A DNA stretch of 64,000 nt from Rhizobium anhuiense (GCF_003985145.1 NZ_ML133523.1:320855-384854), one strand, 5' to 3'. Positions 54,664 to 64,000 are shown, counted from the stretch's first letter. Numbers and translations are program-made. Notes: generated by a model not told the origin, from the letters alone.

Positions 54664-56580
54664 GTGACACAACTGCCGAAGACCCCCCTGCTCGACCAGG
54701 TCATCTATCCCGCCGACCTGCGCAAGCTCGAGGATCGCGACCTGCCGCAGCTCGCCCGCGAAGTCCGGGACGAGATGATCGATGCGGTGTCGCGTACCGG
54801 CGGTCATCTCGGGGCCGGTCTTGGCGTCGTCGAACTGACGATCGCCATCCACAGCGTCTTCGACACGCCTGACGACCGGCTGATCTTCGATGTCGGCCAT
54901 CAATGTTATCCGCACAAGATCCTCACCGGCCGGCGCGACCGCATCCGCACGCTGCGTCAGGAAGACGGCCTGTCCGGCTTCACCCGCCGGGCCGAGAGCG
55001 AATATGATCCCTTCGGGGCGGCGCATTCCTCGACCTCGATCTCGGCCGGCCTCGGCATGGCGATTGCCGCCGATCTCGACAAGACCGATCGCCGGGTCAT
55101 CGCCGTCATCGGCGACGGGGCGATGTCGGCCGGCATGGCCTATGAGGCGCTGAACAATGCCGGCGCGCTCGATGCCCGGCTGATCGTCATCCTCAACGAC
55201 AACGACATGTCGATCGCGCCGCCGACCGGCGCGATGAGCGCCTATCTCGCCCGCCTCGCCTCGGGCCGCACCTATATGGGCTTCCGCGATCTCGGCAAGA
55301 AGCTGACGGCCTATCTCGGCAAGAACATCGACCGGGCGATCACCCGCGCCGTCGAGCATGCGCGCGGCTATGTCACCGGCGGCACGATGTTCGAAGAGAT
55401 GGGCTTCTACCATATCGGCCCGATCGACGGGCATTCCTTCGACCACCTGCTGCCCGTGTTGCGCAATGTGCGCGACAATGGCCGCGGACCGGTGCTGATC
55501 CACGTCGTCACCCAGAAGGGCAAGGGCTATCCGCCGGCGGAAGCAGCTGCCGACAAATATCACGGCGTCAACAAGTTCGACGTCATCACCGGCGCCCAGG
55601 CCAGGGTCAAGCCGAATGCGCCGAGCTATACCAGCGTCTTTGCCGAAGCGCTGGTGCAGGAGGCTGCGCTCGACGACAAGATCGTCGGCATCACCGCCGC
55701 CATGCCGAATGGTACCGGCCTCGACAAGCTCGCCGAGCTCTTTCCGTCGCGCTGCTTCGATGTCGGTATCGCCGAACAGCATGCCGTGACCTTCGCCGCC
55801 GGCCTTGCGGCGGAAGGCTACAAGCCCTTCGCCGCCCTCTATTCCACCTTCCTGCAGCGCGCCTACGACCAGGTCGTGCACGACGTGGCGATCCAGGGAC
55901 TGCCGGTGCGTTTCCCGATCGACCGCGCCGGCTTCGTCGGCGCCGACGGGCCGACGCATGCCGGCTCCTTCGACACCGCCTTCCTCACCACCCTGCCCGG
56001 CTTCGTGGTGATGGCGGCCGCCGATGAGGCCGAACTCAAGCACATGGTGCGCACGGCTGTCGCCTATGATGCCGGGCCGATCTCGTTCCGCTATCCGCGC
56101 GGCGAAGGCGTCGGCGTCGACATGCCGGCGCGCGGCGAAATCCTGCAGATCGGCAAGGGCCGCATCGTCAAGGAAGGCACCAAGGTAGCGCTGCTCTCCT
56201 TCGGCACAAGGCTGGCCGATTGTCTGCTCGCCGCCGAGGATCTCGATGCCGCGGGGCTGTCGACGACGGTCGCCGATGCGCGCTTCGCCAAGCCGCTCGA
56301 TCACGAGCTGATCCGCCAGCTTGCCCGCCACCACGAGATCGTCATCACCGTCGAAGAAGGCTCGATCGGCGGCTTCGGCAGCCATGTGATGCACTTCCTC
56401 GCCAACGAAGGCCTGCTCGACAACGGCCTGAAACTGCGCTCGCTCGTCATGCCCGACATCTGGATGGAACAGGCCAAGCCCGAAGCGATGAACGCCCATG
56501 CGGGCCTCGACCGCGCCGGCATCGTCTCGACGGTGTTCAAGGCGCTGGGGCGCGGTGTTGCGGTTGGGGTTGCTGGGTAG
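54664..56580 (+). CDS. dxs: 1-deoxy-D-xylulose-5-phosphate synthase
   Basis: Dxs condenses pyruvate and glyceraldehyde 3-phosphate, the entry step of the methylerythritol phosphate pathway. This 638-residue protein shows [16 protein letters not shown], the thiamin-diphosphate and metal motif GDGAMSAG...LNDND (shown as GDGAMSAG and ILNDNDMSI), [14 protein letters not shown], and the catalytic glutamate in [15 protein letters not shown]. The start is GTG at 54664 with AAGAAAGAG about ten bases upstream. It is followed by a RIME-like repeat. With ispH at 1608 it represents the pathway's two ends. Confidence 0.97.
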   Translation: MTQLPKTPLLDQVIYPADLRKLEDRDLPQLAREVRDEMIDAVSRTGGHLGAGLGVVELTIAIHSVFDTPDDRLIFDVGHQCYPHKILTGRRDRIRTLRQEDGLSGFTRRAESEYDPFGAAHSSTSISAGLGMAIAADLDKTDRRVIAVIGDGAMSAGMAYEALNNAGALDARLIVILNDNDMSIAPPTGAMSAYLARLASGRTYMGFRDLGKKLTAYLGKNIDRAITRAVEHARGYVTGGTMFEEMGFYHIGPIDGHSFDHLLPVLRNVRDNGRGPVLIHVVTQKGKGYPPAEAAADKYHGVNKFDVITGAQARVKPNAPSYTSVFAEALVQEAALDDKIVGITAAMPNGTGLDKLAELFPSRCFDVGIAEQHAVTFAAGLAAEGYKPFAALYSTFLQRAYDQVVHDVAIQGLPVRFPIDRAGFVGADGPTHAGSFDTAFLTTLPGFVVMAAADEAELKHMVRTAVAYDAGPISFRYPRGEGVGVDMPARGEILQIGKGRIVKEGTKVALLSFGTRLADCLLAAEDLDAAGLSTTVADARFAKPLDHELIRQLARHHEIVITVEEGSIGGFGSHVMHFLANEGLLDNGLKLRSLVMPDIWMEQAKPEAMNAHAGLDRAGIVSTVFKALGRGVAVGVAG

Positions 56581-56610
56581 CCGAGGCTATGTGAGGGCGT
56601 GCCGTGTGGC

Positions 56611-56727
56611 CCCCTCAAACGCCCTACGGGCACCTTCTCCCCGAGGGGAGAAGAGGGAATCGAAACGTCGCCGCAAAACTCTTCTCCCCTCGGGGAGAAG
56701 GTGCCGGCAGGCGGATGAGGGGGCCGC
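56611..56727. repeat. RIME-like intergenic repeat, copy 4 of 4
   Basis: The element begins CCCCTCAAACGCCCTACGGG and ends GGCGGATGAGGGGGCC. It holds a perfect 25-base inverted repeat (56631-56655 and 56679-56703) around 23 bases; each arm is itself partly palindromic (CTTCTCCCCGAGGGGAGAAG). It lies between dxs and the convergent chemoreceptor gene and may terminate both transcripts. Its inner palindromes are more perfect than those of the other three copies. Confidence 0.85.
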
Positions 56728-56812
56728 CAAGCAGGTCATCTCAATAGAAAAAGGCGGCGCATCACTGCACCGCCCCCCTTTGTTCAACGTGCCTTTCCGA
56801 AGAAAGCGCTTC

Positions 56813-58750
56813 TCAGAACTCCGTCCACTCTTCCTGAACGGTAGCCGCGGCACTCGCCTGCCTGCCGCCGAAGGCCTTGGCGACGGTGCGGGTGAGAGCG
56901 TGGGCCGGAGAGGCGACCGGGCGGGCGTTTGCGCCGGCAACGGTTGCCCGCGGCGCCGGGGCTGCCTCGCCGAGCTTGAACTGGCGCAGCAGCTCGTCGA
57001 GGGCGTTTGCCTCCTGGGCGAGCGCATGGCTTGCCGCGGTCTGCTCCTCGACCATGGCGGCATTCTGCTGCGTGCCCTGGTCCATGTTGTTGACGGCGGT
57101 GTTGATCTCCTGCAGGCCGATCGACTGTTCGCGGGTGGCGGTGACGATGGCGTTGACGTGGTGGTTGATCTCCTGCACCTCGGAAACGATCGCTTCCAGC
57201 GCCTTGCCGGTCTCGCCGACGAGCGAGACGCCGGCGACGACCTGTTCGCCCGAGGTGGTGATCAAAGCCTTGATCTCCTTGGCGGCCTTGGCCGAACGCT
57301 GGGCGAGTTCGCGCACTTCCTGGGCGACGACGGCAAAGCCCTTGCCGGCATCGCCGGCGCGCGCTGCCTCGACGCCTGCGTTCAGAGCCAAGAGGTTGGT
57401 CTGGAAGGCGATGTCGTCGATGACGCCGATGATATTGGAGATTTCGCCCGAGGACTTCTCGATCTGCTGCATGGCGGAGACCGCCTTGCGGACGACTTCA
57501 CCGGATTTTTCGGCGCCGAGGCGGGTGCGCTCGACGAGATTGCCGACATCCTCGGCGCGCTTGGCGCTGTCGCGCACGGTCGTCGTCACTTCCTCGAGCG
57601 CTGCGGCGGTCTCTTCGACGGCGGCAGCCTGCTGCTCGGTGCGGTGGGCGAGATCGTCGGCAGCCGAGCGGATTTCGCCGGCGCCGGCATTGATCGCCGA
57701 GGCGTTGCGGCCGACCGACTGCAGAGCGGCCTGCAGCTTCTCGACGGCCTGGTTGAAGTCATTGCGCAGGCTGTCATATTGCGCGGCGAACGGCGTCTGG
57801 ATACGACCGGCCATATCACCATTGGCAAGCTCGGCAAGGCCGCCCGCCAGAGCGTCGATGGCATGGCGGAGCTCGCCTTCCTCGCGCGCCTTCTGCTCGT
57901 CGTTTGCCCGGCGCTGGCGCTCGGCGTCATCGCGCATCCGGTCGGTCTCGCCGGCAAGGCGCAGCTTCTCGATGGCAGCCTGCTTGAAGACCAGCACCGA
58001 CTGGGCCATGCGGCCGATTTCGTCGCCGCGCTCGACCGCCGGAACCTCGATGTCGTTCTGACCGCCGGCAAGGCGATCCATGGCCGCGGTCATGCCGACG
58101 ACCGGGCGGACGATGGTGCGCGACATCAGCCAGGCGAGCACGGCAGCGGCCAGCGAGGCGAGGATGCCGCCGGCAAGCAGCGTCGTCTTCAGATCGCGGT
58201 TGGCATCAGCGCGGACCGCGGCGAGCGCATTCGACTTTTCACGGGCGCTGGCCTTAATCTTGGCGGAGGCCTGGCGGAAGCCGTCGAGCTGGCCCTTGGT
58301 GGCGTTGACGCCGATCTTGACGACCTCTTCGATCGGCATGTCGGTTTCCTTGCGCGCCTTGGTCTGCGGCTCGGCGAGTTCATGGAAATAGAGGTCGGCG
58401 GCCTTCTGCATGCCGTCGATCATCTCGACCAGCTGCGGCTCATCAGCCGCCGTCTGCTTGGCAGCGGCAATCGCCTTCAGCATGCGCTCGCGATTGGCGA
58501 AGACATCGCCATAGGTGCTGTCACTGCGGAAAAGGATGAAGCCGCGCAGATTGACGGCCTGTTCGAGCATCGCCTGCAGCGCATCGTCGATCTGGTTGAC
58601 GAGCAGCTCGGACTTTTCCTGCTCGGCGGAAGCGGCCGCCGACGCCATCGCCTTGGAATAAACGAAAGCGGAAACGGCGACGAAGATGAGAATGAGGGCT
58701 GCGAACGTGGCCGCAAGCTTACCGTTCAAGGATATGTTTTTGGCGGACAT
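56813..58750 (-). CDS. Methyl-accepting chemotaxis protein with CheR-docking pentapeptide
   Basis: This 645-residue chemoreceptor has a transmembrane helix (about 11-31), a periplasmic helical sensor region (about 35-185), a second helix (about 190-210), HAMP (about 211-265) and a long cytoplasmic signalling domain. The domain contains the receptor hairpin tip with [20 protein letters not shown] in part. The C-terminus ends EEWTEF, an x-W-x-x-F pentapeptide that in other receptors binds the methyltransferase CheR. The ATG at 58750 follows AGGAGA. It converges with dxs. The ligand is unknown. Confidence 0.94.
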   Translation of the reverse strand: MSAKNISLNGKLAATFAALILIFVAVSAFVYSKAMASAAASAEQEKSELLVNQIDDALQAMLEQAVNLRGFILFRSDSTYGDVFANRERMLKAIAAAKQTAADEPQLVEMIDGMQKAADLYFHELAEPQTKARKETDMPIEEVVKIGVNATKGQLDGFRQASAKIKASAREKSNALAAVRADANRDLKTTLLAGGILASLAAAVLAWLMSRTIVRPVVGMTAAMDRLAGGQNDIEVPAVERGDEIGRMAQSVLVFKQAAIEKLRLAGETDRMRDDAERQRRANDEQKAREEGELRHAIDALAGGLAELANGDMAGRIQTPFAAQYDSLRNDFNQAVEKLQAALQSVGRNASAINAGAGEIRSAADDLAHRTEQQAAAVEETAAALEEVTTTVRDSAKRAEDVGNLVERTRLGAEKSGEVVRKAVSAMQQIEKSSGEISNIIGVIDDIAFQTNLLALNAGVEAARAGDAGKGFAVVAQEVRELAQRSAKAAKEIKALITTSGEQVVAGVSLVGETGKALEAIVSEVQEINHHVNAIVTATREQSIGLQEINTAVNNMDQGTQQNAAMVEEQTAASHALAQEANALDELLRQFKLGEAAPAPRATVAGANARPVASPAHALTRTVAKAFGGRQASAAATVQEEWTEF

Positions 58751-58968
58751 CGGTGATTTCTCCTGACGACAGTCGACGCGGCGAAAGGCGGGTGGCGCGA
58801 AAAGCGCAACCGCAGGGACTTCTGAACCTGAGAACATGATTGGCGATAGGACGCCGGCGCCGTCATGGCACGAAACAGTTCGGACGAACCGCTGCAATCA
58901 AGCCAAACCTATGCGGACGGGCTTTAAATTTGTTTAAATTTGTGCGCTGCGGCGGTCGGGGCCGATGA

Positions 58969-60006
58969 TTATTGTGCCGCCTCCGGCGGATTGAGGATCA
59001 GGATGTCGAAATCCTTCGCGGGATCGAAATCCTCAGCCGTCATCCGGAAGGTCGTCGGACCGATCTTCTGCACGTTGCTGCCGCAGAAGCTGATGAGGCT
59101 GGCGGGCTTGCCCTTGTCGATCGTCAGCTGGAAGCGCCGGATCGGCCCCGCCCAGTTGGCGCCGGTCGACAGCACATAGGAGATCCAGCTTTCGGTATAG
59201 TTCGCCCCTCCGGCCTCGGCTTCCCTGGCCCGCTGCTGGGCAACCCTGACGAAATCTCCGTCCAGACAGTATTTGCGGGAATATTCCTCGAAGCGTTCGC
59301 CCTTCGGTTCGCCATTTTCAAAAAAGCTGATGGCGACGGTGCCGCCGACGGCCGGCTTGTAACGATGCTCGACGCTGACCTTCTTCTTCGCCGGAAAGGT
59401 AGTGCGCCACCAATAGGTCGAGCGCAGCGTCCAGAGCGGCACGAGATCGCCCCCGGCATCGCCCGCACCCATGGAATAGATCAGGCCGCGGGCGATCCAG
59501 TCCTTGCGGACCGCTTCGGGAAGCTTGGCGAGCGCCTCGGCGGTCTTCTGGCTGTAGGGCAGGACAGGAATGCCGTGTTTGGCGAACTCGTCGGTGACGT
59601 CGATGCCGAGCGAGACGACGCGCTGCTGCAGTTTGGCGCTGATCGGCCTGCCATCCTGCACGGTGGAAAAATGCAGGAAATTGTCGCTGTCATAATCTGA
59701 TATGGCGGAGATGTTGTCGATCTGGCCCGTGATGTCAGGCATCGGGAAGGCGACCAGGCTTTCGACATCCTTGTCGGAGCTGTTCTCGAAGACATAGTCG
59801 ACCCGCACTTCCGAAGCGGAGATGAAAAGATCCTCTTGCGCCATGCTGACATCGTCGGATTGGGCGAAGATCAGCCCGCCGGTCTTGACCTCGGCCATCG
59901 TATCGTTCGCAAATGCGGGCGATGCTATCCCCGCCGCGACAAGCCCCGCAGCGATAGGCCCCACCGCGACGGGCCCCACGACAGGCAGAGTGAAGAGCTT
60001 CAGCAT
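58969..60006 (-). CDS. DUF4424 family exported protein
   Basis: This 345-residue protein has a Pro/Gly/Val-rich signal peptide (residues 1-33, ending SPAFAND). A domain follows with the DUF4424 pattern: AEVKTGGLIFAQSDDVSMAQ near the start, YVFENSSDKDVESLVAFPMP, a WTLRSTYWWRTTFPAKKKV segment and a C-terminal FRLTID-like (RFQLTIDKGKPASLISFC) strand. Function is unknown. The ATG at 60006 follows GGGGGTG. It is divergent from tlyA and 218 bases downstream of the chemoreceptor gene's start, so it is a separate unit. Confidence 0.85.
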   Translation of the reverse strand: MLKLFTLPVVGPVAVGPIAAGLVAAGIASPAFANDTMAEVKTGGLIFAQSDDVSMAQEDLFISASEVRVDYVFENSSDKDVESLVAFPMPDITGQIDNISAISDYDSDNFLHFSTVQDGRPISAKLQQRVVSLGIDVTDEFAKHGIPVLPYSQKTAEALAKLPEAVRKDWIARGLIYSMGAGDAGGDLVPLWTLRSTYWWRTTFPAKKKVSVEHRYKPAVGGTVAISFFENGEPKGERFEEYSRKYCLDGDFVRVAQQRAREAEAGGANYTESWISYVLSTGANWAGPIRRFQLTIDKGKPASLISFCGSNVQKIGPTTFRMTAEDFDPAKDFDILILNPPEAAQ

Positions 60007-60138
60007 AAAACACCCCCGTGTCTGCGGCCCGCCCCGCGATCGCCGCGGCAGGATTATCGCCGAAAGCTTTTGAGGGTCAATGACGCTCTTGGGAACAAAA
60101 TGCTTGCAACCGGCGGCTTTGCCGGTCATTCACAGCCG

Positions 60139-60885
60139 ATGTCCGATCAAAACAGTCAACGTCTCGACCAGCTTCTCGTCTCCCGCGGCCTTTTCGCCAG
60201 CCGCTCGCGCGCCCGCGACGCCGTCCAGCGCGGCACCGTCAGGATCGGCGGCCAGGTGGTAACCAAAGCCGGCGCGCTGTTCGGCGAGCATGCCGTCATC
60301 GAGATCGACGATCCGGCGCAGGACTATGTCTCGCGCGCCGCGCTGAAGCTTGCCGCCGCGCTCGAGCATTTCCGGCTCGATCCCGCTGGTCATCACTGTC
60401 TCGATATCGGCGCTTCCACCGGCGGCTTCACCGAAGTGCTGCTGCAAAGGGGCGCCGTCCATGTCACCGCGATCGATGTCGGCCATGGGCAGATGCATCC
60501 GCGCATATCAGGCGACCCGCGCGTGACCAGCAAGGAAGGCCTCAACGCCCGCAACCTGACGGCAGATGATATCGGCCATCCCGCCACCTTCATCGTTTCC
60601 GACGTCTCCTTCATCTCGCTGAAGCTGGCGCTGGCGCCGGCGCTGGAGATCGCCGAGCCGGGTGCTATCGCCGTGCTGCTGGTCAAGCCGCAGTTCGAGG
60701 CCGGGCGCGAGGCGATCGGCAAGGGCGGACTGCTGAAGGATCCCGCCTCGGCGCCCGCCGTCGCTGCCGAACTGCAGCGCTGGTTCATCGAGGACATGGG
60801 CTGGAACAGCCTCGGCCTCATCCCCTCCCCGATTTCCGGCGGCGACGGCAATCAGGAATTCCTTCTGGCAGGATTGAAACCGTGA
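60139..60885 (+). CDS. tlyA: TlyA family S4-domain rRNA methyltransferase
   Basis: This 248-residue protein has an S4 RNA-binding domain (residues 8-65, QRLDQLLVSRGLFASRSRAR) and an FtsJ-like methyltransferase domain (about 85-245, with CLDIGASTGGFTEVLLQRGA in part as the SAM site). TlyA proteins 2'-O-methylate rRNA; the founder was noted as a haemolysin. The ATG at 60139 is used; an ATG at 60100 with GGGAAC upstream would add 13 residues and is also possible. Its stop overlaps the GTG start of the next gene (GTGA). Confidence 0.9.
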   Translation: MSDQNSQRLDQLLVSRGLFASRSRARDAVQRGTVRIGGQVVTKAGALFGEHAVIEIDDPAQDYVSRAALKLAAALEHFRLDPAGHHCLDIGASTGGFTEVLLQRGAVHVTAIDVGHGQMHPRISGDPRVTSKEGLNARNLTADDIGHPATFIVSDVSFISLKLALAPALEIAEPGAIAVLLVKPQFEAGREAIGKGGLLKDPASAPAVAAELQRWFIEDMGWNSLGLIPSPISGGDGNQEFLLAGLKP

Positions 60886-62132
60886 GCACCGAAACCGTCA
60901 CGATCGAAAAACTCGGCGCCCAGGGCGACGGCATCGCCAGCAATGCCGGCGGACCTGTCTATGTACCCTTCTCCCTGCCCGGGGAAACGGTGGCGATCGC
61001 CCGCGTCAAGAGCCAGGGCACGATCATGTCGATCACCACGCCCTCGCCCGACCGGCAGGAGCCGCCCTGCCGGCATTTCGGCCCGGATGGCCTCAACGGC
61101 ACCTGCGGCGGCTGCACGCTGCAGCACCTGGCAGATGCCCCCTACCGCGCCTTCAAGCGCCAGCTGGTCATCGACGCGCTGAAATCGAAAGGGCTGACAC
61201 CCGAGGTCGGCGAGATCGTTCCGGCCCGCCCTGGCGAACGGCGGCGCGTGGTGTTTGCGGCACGCAAGACCGAGAAGGACATGCTGATCGGCTTCAACCA
61301 GGCCGAAAGCCATCATATCGTCGCGATCGAGGAGTGTCCGATCTCGTCGGCAGGGATCATCGCCCGGCTGCCGGCGATCAGGGCGATTGCCGCATCGCTG
61401 GCGACCAATGCCGAGCCCTTCCGGATCTCCGTGCTCGAAACGCTTTCCGGCCTCGATATCTCGGTCGACGAGGTGAAGAAACTCTCCGACCCGCAGCGGC
61501 GCAAGGCGGTGGAGACGGTGCTCAGCCTGCGCGGCATCGCCCGCGTTTCGCTGAACGGCGAAATCCTCATCGAGCCGTCGAAGCCGCTGGTCGATTTCGG
61601 CGGCATCCAGGTTGCGCCGCCGCCGGGCGGTTTCACCCAGGCAACGAAGCCGGCGGAACAGGCGATGGCGCAGCTGGTGCTCGCTCATGTCGGCAAGGCG
61701 AAACGGATCGCCGATCTGTTTGCCGGCGCCGGCACGTTTTCGCTGCAGCTGGCGCGGATCGGCCGCGTGCATGCCGTCGAAGCCGAGGCAAAGGCGCTCG
61801 CAGCCCTTGATCACGCCGCCCGCAATACGCAGGGGCTGAAGCCGGTCAGCGTCGAAAAGCGCGATCTCTTCCGCCGTCCCCTGATGACGCAGGAGTTCAA
61901 GCCCTTTGACGCCGTCGTCTTCGATCCGCCGCGCGCCGGCGCCGAGTTCCAGTGCAAGGAGCTTGCCCGCTCAGGCGTGAAGAAGATCGCGGCCGTCAGC
62001 TGCAATCCGCTGACGCTGGCGCGCGACCTCGCGATCCTCGTCGAGGGCGGCTACCGGATCACTGGCGTAACGCCGATCGACCAGTTCCTCTGGACCTCGC
62101 ATGTCGAGGTGGTGGCGACACTGGAGAAATAG
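60882..62132 (+). CDS. 23S rRNA/tRNA (uracil-5)-methyltransferase, RlmD/TrmA family
   Basis: This 416-residue enzyme begins with a TRAM domain (residues 4-55), then an iron-sulfur cysteine cluster (CRHFGPDGLNGTCGGCTLQ, three of the cysteines near residue 64-78), and a SAM domain with LFAGAGTFSLQLA and VFDPPRAGAEFQ. The catalytic cysteine is in AAVSCNPLTLARD. This is the RlmD/TrmA/RumA family that methylates uridine C5. The start is GTG, overlapping the tlyA stop by four bases, so the two RNA methyltransferases are coupled. Exact target not determinable. Confidence 0.92.
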   Translation: MSTETVTIEKLGAQGDGIASNAGGPVYVPFSLPGETVAIARVKSQGTIMSITTPSPDRQEPPCRHFGPDGLNGTCGGCTLQHLADAPYRAFKRQLVIDALKSKGLTPEVGEIVPARPGERRRVVFAARKTEKDMLIGFNQAESHHIVAIEECPISSAGIIARLPAIRAIAASLATNAEPFRISVLETLSGLDISVDEVKKLSDPQRRKAVETVLSLRGIARVSLNGEILIEPSKPLVDFGGIQVAPPPGGFTQATKPAEQAMAQLVLAHVGKAKRIADLFAGAGTFSLQLARIGRVHAVEAEAKALAALDHAARNTQGLKPVSVEKRDLFRRPLMTQEFKPFDAVVFDPPRAGAEFQCKELARSGVKKIAAVSCNPLTLARDLAILVEGGYRITGVTPIDQFLWTSHVEVVATLEK

Positions 62133-62134
62133 GC

Positions 62135-63145
62135 GTGCCTGTCGGAAAGACCAAAAGGCGCAACCCCTACTATAACGGCCCGGTGTCCGATCATTTCGAC
62201 GGCGCGCATTTCTTCAATCCCGACGGCATCGAGCCCCTTGGTTTCCGCGATCTGCTGCGCTGGCAATTCGGCGGTGGCCGTCAGCGTTGGCCGCAATCGG
62301 TCCCAAGTCCGTACCCGGCGGCCAAGCCGGTTCCATGCGTGGACGGCGAGGATCTAAGGGTGACCATGGTTGGTCATGCAACACTGCTCGTGCAGGTCGC
62401 CGGGCTCAATATCCTCACCGACCCGGTGTGGTCGGAACGCGCAAGTCCCTTCGCTTTTGCTGGGCCCAAGCGCGTCGTCCCACCAGGCATCGCGTTCGAT
62501 GATTTGCCGCCAATCGATCTCGTGCTGGTATCGCACAATCACTATGATCATCTCGATATCGCAACGCTCAGGCGGTTGGCTGCGAAGCATCGGCCGCGTG
62601 TCGTGACGCCACTCGGCAATGACACGATCATTCGCCGTGCCGTGCCCGATATACAGACGACATCGATGGACTGGGGCGAGCGCATTTCCCACGCCGGAAT
62701 AAGCATTGATGCAGAGCCGGCACACCATTGGTCCGCGCGCGGAACCGCCGATCGCCGGATGGCACTCTGGGCGTCGTTCGTTTTGTCGACTCCAGCCGGA
62801 AAAATTTATCACGTCGGAGATACGGGCTTTCACCACGGCATCAATTACAAAGCGGCACAGCGGAAACATGGCGGCTTTCGCTTGGCCATTTTACCCTTCG
62901 GCGCATATGAGCCGCGCTGGTTCATGAAAGGGCAGCACCAGAATCCGCAGGAGGCGGTGATCGGGATGAAGTTGGCAAATGCGGCCTATGTGGCCGGGCA
63001 TCACTTCGCCACGTTCCAACTGACAAATGAATCGGTCGACGCGCCGGCAAGAGCGTTGCAAGACGCAATGAGCGAGCATGATATTCCCCCGGAACGGTTT
63101 CGGCCGCTCAGGGCCGGCGAAGTATTCAACGTGCCGGCTGCCTGA
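62135..63145 (+). CDS. Metallo-beta-lactamase-fold hydrolase (NAPE-PLD/RomA-like)
   Basis: This 336-residue protein is a metallo-beta-lactamase-fold hydrolase: VGHATLLVQVAGLNILTDPV in part, the metal motif SHNHYDHLD, the Asp in HVGDTGFHHG, and AGHHFATFQL. The overall layout matches the NAPE-PLD/RomA group. The N-terminus (KTKRRNPYYNGPVSDHFDGAHFFN, first part) is typical. The start is GTG at 62135, two bases past the preceding stop, implying an operon with tlyA. From about 62280 the codon usage becomes less GC-rich, which may mark a different history. Confidence 0.85.
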   Translation: MPVGKTKRRNPYYNGPVSDHFDGAHFFNPDGIEPLGFRDLLRWQFGGGRQRWPQSVPSPYPAAKPVPCVDGEDLRVTMVGHATLLVQVAGLNILTDPVWSERASPFAFAGPKRVVPPGIAFDDLPPIDLVLVSHNHYDHLDIATLRRLAAKHRPRVVTPLGNDTIIRRAVPDIQTTSMDWGERISHAGISIDAEPAHHWSARGTADRRMALWASFVLSTPAGKIYHVGDTGFHHGINYKAAQRKHGGFRLAILPFGAYEPRWFMKGQHQNPQEAVIGMKLANAAYVAGHHFATFQLTNESVDAPARALQDAMSEHDIPPERFRPLRAGEVFNVPAA

Positions 63146-63165
63146 GAAACGATGTCAGGCGACGC

Positions 63166-63921
63166 TTAGCGGCGCATGAAGGCTTCGAAGGCCGCCCGGG
63201 CCTCGGCGCTTTTCAGCCGCGCGGAGAAATAGCGGGCCTCTTCGTCAATCCGGGCGATGATCTCGCCACGATCGCCGCGAATAAGATCGCGGGCGATGCG
63301 CAACGCCTCCGGCGGCTTGGCCGCGAGTTTGGCAGCCAGGCCAAGCGTCAGTGAATCGACCTCGCCTGGCTCGACAACCTTCCAGACCAGACCGGCTTGC
63401 CTTGCCTCCTCGGCCGAAAATGCTTCCCCGGCGGCCAGCATGGCGAAGGCGCGCTGATGTCCCATCAGCCGCGGCGCGACGAGGCTGGAACCGGCCTCCG
63501 GCACCAGCGCCAGATCGACGAAGGGCGTGCGGAACTGGCTGCGGCTGGAGGCGACGGTCAGGTCGCAATGGAGATGGATCGTCGTGCCGATGCCTACCGC
63601 CAGACCATCGACGCCGGAAACGACGGGTTTTTCGGCATTCACCAGCGCATAGAGGAAATCGAGGATCTCCTGCTCCAGGCCGCGGCCGCCCATTGCGGCA
63701 GCGAGAAAATCGTTCAGGTCGTTGCCGGCCGAGAAGCAGCCTTCGGTGCCGAGCAAGGCGGTGGCGCGGATGCCGGGATCGGCATTGGCCGCATTCAACG
63801 CATCGGCCATGATGCGGTACATGGGGCGGGTGATGGCGTTCTTCTTTTCCGGCCGGTTGAAGCGGATGGACTGGACGCCGGGATAGGCGGAAGGCTGCTC
63901 GACGATGATGTGGTCGGTCAT
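63166..63921 (-). CDS. Enoyl-CoA hydratase/isomerase family protein
   Basis: This 251-residue crotonase-fold protein has the oxyanion-hole segments CFSAGNDLNDFL and GVDGLAVGIGTTIHL, then FRTPFVDLALVPEAGSS with the position of the catalytic glutamate (PEAGSS). It is close to the PaaG/isomerase-type hydratases; the substrate is unknown. The ATG at 63921 follows AGGAGA. It lies 9 bases downstream of the stop of another gene on the same strand, so they are co-transcribed. It converges with the MBL-fold gene. Confidence 0.9.
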   Translation of the reverse strand: MTDHIIVEQPSAYPGVQSIRFNRPEKKNAITRPMYRIMADALNAANADPGIRATALLGTEGCFSAGNDLNDFLAAAMGGRGLEQEILDFLYALVNAEKPVVSGVDGLAVGIGTTIHLHCDLTVASSRSQFRTPFVDLALVPEAGSSLVAPRLMGHQRAFAMLAAGEAFSAEEARQAGLVWKVVEPGEVDSLTLGLAAKLAAKPPEALRIARDLIRGDRGEIIARIDEEARYFSARLKSAEARAAFEAFMRR

Positions 63922-63930
63922 GAGGTCTCC

Positions 63931-64000
63931 TCAGGCAAGCAGGATGCGGGCGGCGGCAAGGCTTGCCGCGCCATTGACGACCCGGTCGCGAAGGGCTGCG
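63931..64000 (-). CDS. 3' end of an unidentified gene (partial)
   Basis: The last 22 codons of a minus-strand gene run in from the window edge, reading AALRDRVVNGAASLAAARILLA then stop (TGA at 63933-63931; 20 residues at most are quoted elsewhere). Its stop is nine bases upstream of the enoyl-CoA hydratase start, whose ribosome-binding site overlaps the stop region. Too little remains to name it; its operon partner suggests acyl-CoA metabolism. Confidence 0.6.
   Translation of the reverse strand, partial: AALRDRVVNGAASLAAARILLA

Noticed and set aside
54616..56499. Long minus-strand open frame opposite dxs
   Set aside because: Antisense to a confident Dxs with no recognisable motif; it arises from absence of stops in GC-rich third positions.
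56498..58756. Long plus-strand open frame opposite the chemoreceptor gene
   Set aside because: It overlaps the end of dxs and runs fully antisense to the chemoreceptor; Gly/Leu/Asp-rich shadow protein without motifs.

Overview
The window is chromosomal DNA of a high-GC alphaproteobacterium, very probably Rhizobium of the R. leguminosarum/R. etli group. The evidence is a complete aa3-type cytochrome oxidase cluster in rhizobial order, a matR/matABC malonate locus with gene lengths and an operator matching what I recall of the described R. leguminosarum bv. trifolii mat locus, an ECF biotin transporter (bioMNY), and several families of dispersed intergenic repeats typical of rhizobia. No tRNA, rRNA, CRISPR array, prophage or intact insertion sequence was recognised.

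Layout. Positions 1-3815 (minus strand) hold DUF983, SURF1, ispH, thrB and rnhA. A plus-strand kinase-like gene of the chloramphenicol phosphotransferase family (3950-4591) separates this block from the oxidase operon ctaC-ctaD-ctaB-coxF-ctaG-ctaE (10197 down to 4891), which ends at a strong intrinsic terminator. Positions 10535-24942 carry envelope and housekeeping genes: an IalB-family protein, tldD, an acetyltransferase, a glutathione transferase-like protein, a MazG-like protein, a D,D-carboxypeptidase, a polysaccharide deacetylase, pdxH, a lipoprotein, a DnaJ-like protein, fabI, a histidine phosphatase, a DUF1344 protein and a large PAS-PAS-GGDEF-EAL protein. Positions 25144-31068 carry aroC, ribB with a degenerate GTP cyclohydrolase half, a YcaQ-type DNA glycosylase candidate and bioMNY.

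Positions 31246-36445 are accessory. A GXWXG/DUF4334-like gene precedes an RsbQ/KAI2-like alpha/beta hydrolase that is translationally coupled to a soluble PAS histidine kinase, followed by an acyltransferase and a small Gly/Asp-rich membrane protein with its own terminator. Two carboxylic-acid catabolic loci follow: a tartrate-type locus (LysR, MFS carrier, TtuC, TtuD; 35531-40265) and the malonate locus (MatC, MatB, MatA, MatR; 40332-45606) with a MatR box. Downstream lie a decayed FAD-monooxygenase remnant and a visibly lower-GC two-gene cassette (46075-48318) encoding an uncharacterised protein and a Schlafen/AlbA_2-type protein. This is the clearest horizontally acquired segment.

Positions 48531-64000 return to core-like content: a thioesterase, a deacetylase-fold hydrolase, xseB, an SDR, pirin, a two-HKD phospholipase D-like protein, dxs, a chemoreceptor with a C-terminal pentapeptide, a DUF4424 protein, tlyA, an RlmD/TrmA-type methyltransferase, a metallo-beta-lactamase-fold hydrolase, an enoyl-CoA hydratase and the 3' end of another gene.

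Most promising for new biology: the hydrolase/PAS-kinase sensing pair (31846-33773), the low-GC Schlafen-type cassette (46075-48318), the small Gly/Asp-rich protein (35174-35386) and the His/Asp-rich N-terminus of CtaD. Functional names rest on motif recognition by eye; no database search was run.
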